From an uncultured Ruminococcus sp. (GTDB lineage: Bacteria > Bacillota > Clostridia > Oscillospirales > Ruminococcaceae): DNA of 64,000 bases. The notes below the pieces were generated by a model. That model saw only the letters and a list, made by a program, of their open reading frames with translations. It made no database searches and had not been told where the DNA came from. The position numbers and the translations under genes were made by a program. Of the stretch, positions 1 through 7,106 are shown piece after piece. Each line of letters opens with the position of its first letter. The first letter of the stretch is position 1. The stretch covers positions 32,805 to 96,804 of the forward strand of contig CALEPT010000122.1 of assembly GCA_937910385.1 (NCBI GenBank). Reading direction: 5' to 3'.

Positions 1-58
1 GGAGGCAAACAACCTATCCTCTATAAGCGGAGGAAGTACTAATTCAGGAGGTGCCGAT

Positions 59-208
59 ATGAGAGTAAAGGTTACTTTAGCTTGTACAGAGTGCAAGCAG
101 CGCAACTATGTTTCCAAGAAAAACAAGAAGAATGACCCCGACAGAATCGAAATGATGAAGCATTGTAAATTCTGCCGCAAGCACACTCTTCACAAGGAAA
201 CAAAGTGA
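59..208 (+). CDS. rpmG: 50S ribosomal protein L33
   Basis: A 49-residue protein of the large ribosomal subunit. It has two CxxC pairs (CTECKQ near residue 9 and CKFC near residue 36), as in zinc-binding L33, and the family-typical ending HTLHKETK. It is too short for ordinary ORF listings but has a strong ribosome binding site (AGGAGGTG, positions 46-53) before the ATG. It lies 15 bases ahead of secE, the conserved rpmG-secE-nusG order of Firmicutes, so co-transcription is likely. Confidence 0.96.
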   Translation: MRVKVTLACTECKQRNYVSKKNKKNDPDRIEMMKHCKFCRKHTLHKETK

Positions 209-223
209 TCGGAGGACGTTTTT

Positions 224-463
224 ATGGCTAAGGATAAAGAAACAACTTCCGAAAAGAAAAAGTCCGATAAGAAGAAGCAGCCTAATAAGGTCGCTAAATG
301 GTTCAAGGACTTAAGAGTAGAATTCAAAAAGGTAGTATGGCCTTCAAAGAAAACAGTTGCTACAAATACTTCCGTCGTTGTAGGCGTGATAGCTTTGTCC
401 GCTGTTCTCGTGGGACTGCTCGACGCAGGCTTCGGTGCTCTTATTGGCTTGATCTACCGCTAA
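224..463 (+). CDS. secE: Preprotein translocase subunit SecE
   Basis: SecE is the small essential subunit that clamps the SecY channel in the plasma membrane. The 79-residue protein has a lysine-rich cytoplasmic N-terminus, the conserved amphipathic segment (DLRVEFKKVVWPSKK, about residues 29-43) and one membrane helix (about residues 48-78). This is the normal short single-span form in Firmicutes. The start follows a GGAGG site. It sits between rpmG and nusG, as in most bacteria. Confidence 0.97.
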   Translation: MAKDKETTSEKKKSDKKKQPNKVAKWFKDLRVEFKKVVWPSKKTVATNTSVVVGVIALSAVLVGLLDAGFGALIGLIYR

Positions 464-490
464 GCAAAAGGAAATCTGAGGAGGATCGCT

Positions 491-1018
491 ATGTCAGAAG
501 CAGCAAAGTGGTATGTTATCCACACTTATTCAGGCTATGAGAATAAAGTAGCCCAGAATATCGAAAAGGTTGTTGAAAACCGTAAGCTTCATGATCTTAT
601 CCAAGAGGTCAGAGTTCCTACCGAAAAGGTGACTGAGATCACCGACGGAAAAACAAAAGAGATAGAACGCAAGACCTATCCCGGTTACGTTCTTGTCAAA
701 ATGATCGTTACTGATGACTCGTGGTATGTAGTAAGAAATACCAGAGGCTGCACCGGCTTCGTGGGTCCCGCTTCGGAACCTACTCCCCTTTCCGAAAAAG
801 AGGTAAAGTCACTGTTCGGCATAGATGTTTCATCTGTTGAGGTAAACTTCAAGGTCGGCGACAAGGTACAGATCTCAGGTACTGCTATGGACGGATTTAT
901 CGGTGTCGTTCAGAACATCGACCTCGAGCAGCGCAGCGTAGACCTTCTGGTCTCAATGTTCGGTCGAGAGACCCCCACTACCCTGCCTATCGGACAGGTC
1001 ATCGCAGTGGAGGATTGA
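491..1018 (+). CDS. nusG: Transcription termination/antitermination factor NusG
   Basis: NusG binds RNA polymerase through its NGN domain and links transcription with Rho, ribosomes or pausing through its KOW domain. The 175-residue sequence starts with the NGN signature (WYVIHTYSGYENKVAQNIE), contains the YPGYVLVKM segment in the middle, and ends with a KOW domain (from about residue 122, VGDKVQISGTAMDGFIG). Length and order are standard. The ribosome binding site is GAGGAGG, and secE lies 27 bases upstream. Confidence 0.97.
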   Translation: MSEAAKWYVIHTYSGYENKVAQNIEKVVENRKLHDLIQEVRVPTEKVTEITDGKTKEIERKTYPGYVLVKMIVTDDSWYVVRNTRGCTGFVGPASEPTPLSEKEVKSLFGIDVSSVEVNFKVGDKVQISGTAMDGFIGVVQNIDLEQRSVDLLVSMFGRETPTTLPIGQVIAVED

Positions 1019-1071
1019 CGCCTTATTCTCAAGGCAAACAAAGGTCAAAAAGAAGTCCGCGCAGGACTTCC

Positions 1072-1114
1072 GTGGGAGAGGTAAAATTATCATTATTGCC
1101 TCGCCATTTACCAC
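1072..1114 (+). promoter_or_regulatory. Possible structured leader before rplK
   Basis: The nusG-rplK spacer contains GTGGGAG (1072-1078), then GGTAAA (1080-1085) able to pair with TTTACC (1107-1112), ending in TTACCAC. The rplK-rplA spacer carries the same GTGGGAG...TTACCAC frame. Autoregulatory leaders are common in ribosomal protein operons, but I cannot match this to a named motif. The function is inferred from the repeated pattern and position only. Confidence 0.35.
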
Positions 1115-1135
1115 ATTTATGGAGGTGCGAATTAC

Positions 1136-1561
1136 ATGGCACAGAAAGTAGTTGGCTACATTAAGCTTCAGATCGCAGCAGGAAAGGCTACTCCTGCACC
1201 GCCTGTTGGTCCGGCTCTCGGTCAGCACGGCGTAAACATCATGGCATTCACAAAGGAATTCAACGAGAGAACAAAGAACGATATCGGCATGATCATCCCT
1301 GTTGTTATCACAGTTTATGCAGACCGTTCATTCTCGTTCATCACTAAGACTCCCCCCGCAGCAGTCCTCATTAAGAAGGCTTGCAACATCGAGAGCGGTT
1401 CGGGAGTACCCAACAAGACTAAGGTTGCAAACATCACTAAGGAACAGATTCAGAAGATCGCAGAGCAGAAAATGCCTGACCTCAACGCAGGTTCGCTTGA
1501 GGCAGCTATGAGCATGATCGCAGGTACAGCTCGCTCTATGGGCGTTGTAGTTGTTGACTGA
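1136..1561 (+). CDS. rplK: 50S ribosomal protein L11
   Basis: L11 forms the base of the L7/L12 stalk and binds the GTPase-associated centre of 23S rRNA. The 141-residue sequence has the family N-terminus (KVVGYIKLQIAAGKATPAPP), the PPVGPALGQHGVNIMAF segment, and the C-terminal rRNA-binding domain ending in GTARSMGVVV. Length is exactly standard. The start follows a GGAGGTG site. It is followed by rplA, the usual L11-L1 pair. Confidence 0.98.
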   Translation: MAQKVVGYIKLQIAAGKATPAPPVGPALGQHGVNIMAFTKEFNERTKNDIGMIIPVVITVYADRSFSFITKTPPAAVLIKKACNIESGSGVPNKTKVANITKEQIQKIAEQKMPDLNAGSLEAAMSMIAGTARSMGVVVVD

Positions 1562-1619
1562 TCGAAATTTACTTGAATGATGATCGGGCTGCTGCGGCAG
1601 ACCCTTCAGAGTTCTATTG

Positions 1620-1671
1620 GTGGGAGGAAAATTCCGCTAACCGAATTGCTATAGGCGTTCGGTATTACCAC
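1620..1671 (+). promoter_or_regulatory. Possible structured leader before rplA
   Basis: This 130-base rplK-rplA spacer is unusually long for the pair. It has GTGGGAG (1620-1626), an ACCGAA/TTCGGT stem (1640-1645 with 1658-1663) and a closing GTGG/CCAC possibility (CCAC at 1668-1671). It shares GTGGGAG and TTACCAC with the leader before rplK. One reading is a paired L1-binding or similar feedback site. That is inference. Confidence 0.35.
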
Positions 1672-1690
1672 TTAAATAGGAGGAAATATA

Positions 1691-2386
1691 ATGAAACACG
1701 GTAAAAAATATGTTGACAGCGCAAAGACTGTCGATTATGCAAAGCTTTATGAGTCCGCAGAGGCTCTTGACTTAGTTTGCAAGAACGCAAAGGCTAAGTT
1801 CGACGAAACAGTTGAAGCTCATATCCGCCTCGGCGTTGACTCAAGACACGCCGATCAGCAGGTAAGAGGCGCTGTTGTTCTCCCTAACGGTACAGGTAAG
1901 AACGTAAGGGTTCTTGTATTCTGCAAGGAGGACAAGTACGAGGCTGCTCAGGCTGCAGGCGCTGAGTTCGTAGGCGGACAGGATATGGTAGATAAGATCC
2001 AGAAAGAAAACTGGATGGATTTCGACGTTGTTATCGCTTCGCCCGACATGATGGGTCTTGTAGGACGTCTCGGTAAGGTGCTCGGACCTCGTGGTCTCAT
2101 GCCCAACCCGAAGGCAGGTACTGTAACTCCCGATGTTGCAAAGGCTGTTACAGAGGCTAAGGCCGGTAAGATCGAGTATCGTCTCGATAAGACAAACATC
2201 ATTCACTGCCCCATTGGCAAGGCTTCATTCGGTGCTGATAAGCTTGAGGAGAACTTCTCTACTCTCATGGAGGCTATCGTTAAGGCAAAGCCCGCTGCTG
2301 CAAAGGGTACTTACCTCAAGTCATGCACGGTTACTTCGACAATGGGTCCCGGAATCCCCGTGGCTACTGCAAAGTACGGAGTTTGA
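1691..2386 (+). CDS. rplA: 50S ribosomal protein L1
   Basis: L1 binds 23S rRNA at the mobile L1 stalk and acts as a translational repressor of its own operon in many bacteria. The 231-residue protein has the family N-terminus (KHGKKYVDSAKTVD) and the signature region around GRLGKVLGPRGLMPNPKAGTV (about residues 121-141). Length is standard. The ribosome binding site is TAGGAGG. A strong terminator follows at 2401, so rplJ-rplL, which often follow, are not in this transcript. Confidence 0.98.
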   Translation: MKHGKKYVDSAKTVDYAKLYESAEALDLVCKNAKAKFDETVEAHIRLGVDSRHADQQVRGAVVLPNGTGKNVRVLVFCKEDKYEAAQAAGAEFVGGQDMVDKIQKENWMDFDVVIASPDMMGLVGRLGKVLGPRGLMPNPKAGTVTPDVAKAVTEAKAGKIEYRLDKTNIIHCPIGKASFGADKLEENFSTLMEAIVKAKPAAAKGTYLKSCTVTSTMGPGIPVATAKYGV

Positions 2387-2400
2387 TGATATAAAAGCCA

Positions 2401-2437
2401 AGGCTGCGAGATATCTCGCAGCCTTTTTGTTTTTAGG
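2401..2437 (+). terminator. Intrinsic terminator after rplA
   Basis: A perfect 24-base palindrome (AGGCTGCGAGAT / ATCTCGCAGCCT, 2401-2424) followed by TTTTGTTTTT. It ends the ribosomal protein operon. Confidence 0.92.
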
Positions 2438-2583
2438 TGCAGGTTTTGTGCCCATTTGTCCGACAGGCAATCCTCTTACTTCGGACGCACACGGGGCGCC
2501 CCCACTACACATAGCCCTCATGAAATAAATTCATACCACAAATTTAAATACTCATTCCAGCAGCGGAGAGTGACTCCCCTCCC

Positions 2584-2670
2584 GTACTGAGTGAACGAGT
2601 TTACGAGTGGGAGCGTGGAATGGGATTCCAAAGGGACGACAGTCCTTTTGGACGGGGTATGGGGCATAAA
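2584..2670 (+). repeat. Dispersed intergenic repeat, copy 1
   Basis: Contains GAGTGAACGAGTTTACGAG followed by a hairpin module (GGGATTCCAAAGGGAC ... GTCCTTTTGG). The same modules recur at about 32982-33076 and 13872-13930, and in inverse orientation at about 13345-13375. Noncoding; it lies in the 295-base gap between rplA and the next gene, in which I see nothing else beyond the terminator. Confidence 0.7.
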
Positions 2671-2681
2671 CACACATTCAA

Positions 2682-3773
2682 TTATCCGAAAAGAGCGCCT
2701 TCCTGCCGTTGTCCGCTATCTTCTTCTCGCCTCGCCATGACCTTCTGCTGCTCAGGTGTGAGAGAACGCATTGCACGGATTATAGCCGCATATGAGCTCG
2801 GAGAGCTTATCTCCCTGAGAGTTGGTTTGTCAGGAGCTTCAAGTATACCAAAAAGCGTATCCACAAATATCTGGCGTTCATCGTCACTGAATTCGTCCAA
2901 CCACCCGGAAATCGTCTTATTTATGACATTTCCGGATCTGGTCAACTTATCGGCAATATCAAAGCGATTCCTTTTTAGTTCCCAAGTATAAGCTATATGC
3001 TGAGATATACCCATAGCAGAGCTTTTCACTATTCTCTGCTCCATGTCGCTTGCGAGAAGCATTCCCACAATGGAGCTTTCGGGAACAAAACTCATCACTC
3101 GCGGAAGGATAGCTCTATACTGCGGACTTTCAACGATCTCGCGGCGAAAACCGGGTCCATCATAAGAATAGATATTTGTAATTTTTTCCCTTATGCTATT
3201 ATTACAGTATGCTGAAGCATATACAGCAAGATTCCCTCCCTTAGAATGTCCGCCAATGCGGATAGTCTGAGAAAAAGCGGTAAAATTTTCATTGAGGTAA
3301 TTCACTGCATTGAGCTGACCTGAAGTCTGCTGCATATAGCTGAGATTGAAGTCCTCTTTCCAGCCAACCACAGTCCCATCAGTTCCCCTGAAAGCCGCAA
3401 ATACGGAACCGTCGGCAAGAAAGCAGCTCAGAGCGGAAAACTGTATTTCCTCCTCTGCATCGGTAAAATTAACATATCCTGACAGCATTGTATTGCCGAA
3501 TCTTGTCGATTCTGCAAGCTTTCTGAACAATATATTATCCTGTTCAAAGGTGGCAATACGCCCCTTTACCGGAACCGAAAGAGGATCATATCTGCGGTAA
3601 GCCTCACGCAATGAAATTCGCTTCGTGATACCTCTGCCGGGTACTATTCCGTCCAGCAGCACATAACAGAACTGTGACAGAATCAGTCCATCAACCTCAT
3701 TGAAAATATCGGCGGAAAAAGGTATATCTCCCCGCCATTCGAGATAATCTATAATGTTAGCCAATTCATTCAC
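2682..3773 (-). CDS. DUF2974 (Mbeg1-like) alpha/beta-hydrolase family protein
   Basis: A 363-residue cytosolic protein of the DUF2974/Mbeg1-like group, common in gut Clostridia and related to lipases. The nucleophile elbow is visible as GGHSKGGNLAVYAS (about residue 174), a GxSxG motif. There is no signal peptide or membrane segment. Substrate is unknown. It is transcribed away from rplA and lies downstream of the GH9 gene, separated from it by a terminator, so it is probably its own transcript. The family assignment is by recognition of the N-terminal and elbow sequence. Confidence 0.8.
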   Translation of the reverse strand: MNELANIIDYLEWRGDIPFSADIFNEVDGLILSQFCYVLLDGIVPGRGITKRISLREAYRRYDPLSVPVKGRIATFEQDNILFRKLAESTRFGNTMLSGYVNFTDAEEEIQFSALSCFLADGSVFAAFRGTDGTVVGWKEDFNLSYMQQTSGQLNAVNYLNENFTAFSQTIRIGGHSKGGNLAVYASAYCNNSIREKITNIYSYDGPGFRREIVESPQYRAILPRVMSFVPESSIVGMLLASDMEQRIVKSSAMGISQHIAYTWELKRNRFDIADKLTRSGNVINKTISGWLDEFSDDERQIFVDTLFGILEAPDKPTLREISSPSSYAAIIRAMRSLTPEQQKVMARREEDSGQRQEGALFG

Positions 3774-3781
3774 CTGCTAAA

Positions 3782-3812
3782 AATAAAGCGACGCCGCAGC
3801 GCCGCTTTATTA
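3782..3812 (-). terminator. Intrinsic terminator after the first GH9 gene
   Basis: On the minus strand AATAAAGCG pairs with CGCTTTATT around a GC-rich loop and is followed by TTTT. It ends the 3826-6819 transcript before the DUF2974 gene. Confidence 0.8.
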
Positions 3813-3825
3813 TTTTAATTATTGA

Positions 3826-6819
3826 TTACTGATATGATTCAGGAAGCTCTGAAATGAGCTTGAGCTTATACTTCTGGATGGAACCAGCGTCCTGAGCTGT
3901 GATACCTGAGCCATTCTCATAAACGTCGCCGTTGAGCTGACCCTGTGCTGTGATGTGATTCGTATCAGAGCCATTGATACCGAACTTGTCGGGGCTTGCG
4001 AGAGACTGAAGAATGAGAACTGCGTCAGACATATCAACTGTTCCGTCACAGTTAGCGTCACCCCAGAGGATATCGTCGTCTGTAGGATCTTCACCGGGCT
4101 TAGGAGCATCTGCTGCCTCATCATCGAGGAAGGAGATTACCCATGCAAACGGAGCGTTCCAGTTGATCGTTACCTCGTTTACAGACCAAGCTTCGATAGA
4201 GTCAACGAAGCACTTCTGAGAAGGAACTTCTCCTCTTATATATCCGAGACCGCCTACATAAGGATCCTGGAGACCTGCGCCAGGACCACCCGACATTACG
4301 CCCGAAGGAGCGTGCGGGAAGCTGTGGTCAAGCTCGTAAGACCAGAATCTGTGGTGAGGATTGTTTTCGTGGTAAGTACCGTAGCCTGTTACATATGAGA
4401 AGCCATTACCGTTACGTCCGAAGATGTAGTCCATAGCCTCTGTAACGCCTGAGATGTACTCATTTGTACCCTCAATATCGTAAGCATAAGCCATAACGAT
4501 AGCGTTGTTTACAACGAAGGAGTTTGAACCCCACTCATAACCTGTAACCTCGATGAGGTTGCCGTTATCATCGTAACCGATATTTACGCCGTCGGTAAAG
4601 GTTGCGCCAACATAAGGAATACCCATACCTGAAGCAGCCATCTGATCGATATACTCATCTGCCGCAGATACAATAGCGCTTTCGATAGCAGTCTTATTTG
4701 CAGATGTAAGTGATGTGAGCTTAGTGTTATCCTCGTTGAGGTAAAGGGTCAGAGTACCCAGACCTGCTGTACAGCCCCAGTTGAACGAGCTGAATGAGCC
4801 ATTGTTCTCACCGCCGCCGAGGTTTGTTGTAATGCTGAACGCCTTATCCTTGCCTGTGGAATCGTTATTATTCTTATAGCTCTTGAGGAAGTCGTAGTAT
4901 GTGCTGTCGCCTGTTGTAGCATAGAGCTCACAAGCTGCCCAGTAAGCGTCGTCCTGTACGTATGTATCACCGTAAGCACCGCCGCCGATAGCCTGATCGA
5001 GAGGAGCAAAGCGAGGATCTGTATCAGCATCGCCCTTATCTACCTGCCAGCTGCTCTTATATTTCATAACAGCTGTCCAAGCTGCCTCTGCATTGTCAAG
5101 GCACTCCTGAGCAAATGAAGAATCATAATCTGCCCAGAGACGTGAAGCCTGAGCCGCACAAGCGATCATGTTGAATGTAGCAGCATACGTCGGAGGCTTA
5201 ACTATACGAGTTGTGCCCCACTCATCTGCGTAGTCCCAAGGTCTTGTAGCAAGTCCTGTCCACTTGTGGTCATGGAGCTTATGATATACGAAGTTCTCAT
5301 ACTTTGAACCGTAGTAAGTATCGCTGCTTGAAACCATCATGTTGAACATCCACTCAAGCTCAACTCTTGCTTCATCAAGGATATCAGGTGAGCCTGTTCC
5401 GTTGAATGAAACCTTACCAACGCTATAGCTCTGAGGAATAGTCATTACACCGTTATCATCGAACTTATCTTCATCACCGTTGAGCTTAGCTCTCTCGAAG
5501 ATATTCTGGAGAGTCCATACAGAGATACCGCCGTTAACAACATATTTACCGTGGTCACCAGCGTCGTACCAGCCGCCTACGCCATCGATCTGATAAGCTG
5601 TATCTCCGTCAAATTCCTGACCGTAAGATTTTACCCACTTAGACTGAACATAAGCCATATCCGTAGGAGCATGACCAGCAGCATGAGCAAGATCAGACTT
5701 AGTATCATTCTCATTGCATGATGTTATATATGCTTCCTGGATAGCAACACCGGAACGGTTCTGATAGTAGTAGTTCAGAGCATCTGTGAGAACGCCCTCA
5801 TATATATCTGTGCCGATCTTGAAGTTATGGCTGATGTACATCTGATATGTCTCGCCGGTCTTCTCGTTAGTCCATGTATTGCTTGTATCGTTTACATAGA
5901 TATAGTACTCGCCGGGATCAACAACATCTGTGAAGTCGATGATCTGTACATACTCGCCTGCATCCTCGTCATATCCGCCGTCTGTAGCAGTACCCGAAGA
6001 AACTACCTCGCCGCCTGTTGTACGAACTTCATACTTAACGGCGCTCTTCTTCTCATCTGTTGCGTATGTAGCCTTCTTTACCATGTTCGGGATATAGCCG
6101 ACCTGGTTGATTCTTACGTCACTTCTGGGGTTGATAACGCCCATTTCATTTGTGGGATCCCAGAGACAAGGTGTAGCTGTTTCACTTACAAATGTATCAC
6201 CGCAGTCTACACACTCGAGAGTCATATTATCGAATTTGAGAACTGTTCCCTCCGGGAAGCAGTCGCCATCCTGGAATGGGCCTGCGCCTCCGTAATGGAA
6301 TGCCCACTCAGCTACCTCGATATCTGTAGTAGCAGTGAAAGTAGAATCAAATGAGTTATCGCCCTTGCTGATAGAAACATTGTTCCAGCCCTGATTAAAG
6401 TCGGAAGCATTGTTCTGCCATGCGATGGTGGAAGAACCATCAAGTGTAGCGATATGTGTATGAAGATTACCTGCATTGGAAGCATTTACTTCCCAATGGA
6501 TCTTGTAGGTGTGACCGGCCTTGATAGAAAGGCTTCTGTGTCTGAACTGACAGTCCCATCTGGAATCGCCTCCGCGAGCCTCACCGCCGGGGTTAACGAT
6601 AGTACAGTTGTATGTACCGCCTGAGATGTTGAACGACTGTTCAGCAGGATTTGTTACGCAGATATGCCAAGGAAGACCAATGCCGTCGTCAAAGTTTGTC
6701 TGACCAACGCAGTAGTCCTTAGCAAATGCGCCCATAGGAATTACAGCAGCAGCGCTTGTAGCGAGCATAGAAGCTGCAACTAAGCTGCCTGCAACTGCTT
6801 TTGCCATTTTCTTGTGCAT
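3826..6819 (-). CDS. GH9 cellulase with CBM4/9-type module, Ig-like domain and dockerin
   Basis: A secreted cellulosomal endoglucanase of 997 residues. In order: signal peptide (1-33); a CBM4/9-like beta-sandwich (about 35-205, with RHRSLSIKAGHTYKIHWEV); an Ig-like domain (about 235-335, starting RINQVGYIPN); the GH9 catalytic domain (about 340-900) with GWYDAGDHGKY, giving the catalytic Asp pair D419/D422, and the general acid in SVNEVTINW (E882); a short linker; and a dockerin (919-995) with two Ca-binding repeats (WGDANCDGTVDMSDAVL and DVYENGSGITAQDAGSI). This is the CbhA/CelK-like order. The ribosome binding site is GGGAGGG, 7 bases before ATG. Cellulose breakdown on the cell surface via a scaffoldin, which is not in this window, is inferred from the dockerin. 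Confidence 0.95.
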   Translation of the reverse strand: MHKKMAKAVAGSLVAASMLATSAAAVIPMGAFAKDYCVGQTNFDDGIGLPWHICVTNPAEQSFNISGGTYNCTIVNPGGEARGGDSRWDCQFRHRSLSIKAGHTYKIHWEVNASNAGNLHTHIATLDGSSTIAWQNNASDFNQGWNNVSISKGDNSFDSTFTATTDIEVAEWAFHYGGAGPFQDGDCFPEGTVLKFDNMTLECVDCGDTFVSETATPCLWDPTNEMGVINPRSDVRINQVGYIPNMVKKATYATDEKKSAVKYEVRTTGGEVVSSGTATDGGYDEDAGEYVQIIDFTDVVDPGEYYIYVNDTSNTWTNEKTGETYQMYISHNFKIGTDIYEGVLTDALNYYYQNRSGVAIQEAYITSCNENDTKSDLAHAAGHAPTDMAYVQSKWVKSYGQEFDGDTAYQIDGVGGWYDAGDHGKYVVNGGISVWTLQNIFERAKLNGDEDKFDDNGVMTIPQSYSVGKVSFNGTGSPDILDEARVELEWMFNMMVSSSDTYYGSKYENFVYHKLHDHKWTGLATRPWDYADEWGTTRIVKPPTYAATFNMIACAAQASRLWADYDSSFAQECLDNAEAAWTAVMKYKSSWQVDKGDADTDPRFAPLDQAIGGGAYGDTYVQDDAYWAACELYATTGDSTYYDFLKSYKNNNDSTGKDKAFSITTNLGGGENNGSFSSFNWGCTAGLGTLTLYLNEDNTKLTSLTSANKTAIESAIVSAADEYIDQMAASGMGIPYVGATFTDGVNIGYDDNGNLIEVTGYEWGSNSFVVNNAIVMAYAYDIEGTNEYISGVTEAMDYIFGRNGNGFSYVTGYGTYHENNPHHRFWSYELDHSFPHAPSGVMSGGPGAGLQDPYVGGLGYIRGEVPSQKCFVDSIEAWSVNEVTINWNAPFAWVISFLDDEAADAPKPGEDPTDDDILWGDANCDGTVDMSDAVLILQSLASPDKFGINGSDTNHITAQGQLNGDVYENGSGITAQDAGSIQKYKLKLISELPESYQ

Positions 6820-7054
6820 TTAAATACCCTCCCTGATAATATAGATATAATGATTTTATAACGCAGCGCCAGTGCAAGCACCGCGGTTATAGATTTTGTT
6901 GATATGACGAGACGAAATCCTTGCGGACCTGCACCTATCTCATCAATCTTATTATATTATATAGGGATAAAAAAGTAAATAGTTTTCCGAAATTTCGTAT
7001 ATTCTCATAATCGAGGAAAATATTTTTTGTGCATTTCCACAAAAAGCTAAAAAA

Positions 7055-7082
7055 AATAAAGGGAAGCGGAGTTCCCTTTATT
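7055..7082 (-). terminator. Intrinsic terminator after the second GH9 gene
   Basis: Inverted repeat AATAAAGGGAA (7055-7065) with TTCCCTTTATT (7072-7082). Read on the minus strand it is followed by a run of eight T, ending the GH9-CBM3 transcript. Confidence 0.88.
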
Positions 7083-7106
7083 AATCAAATATTAATTGGT
7101 TATTTT

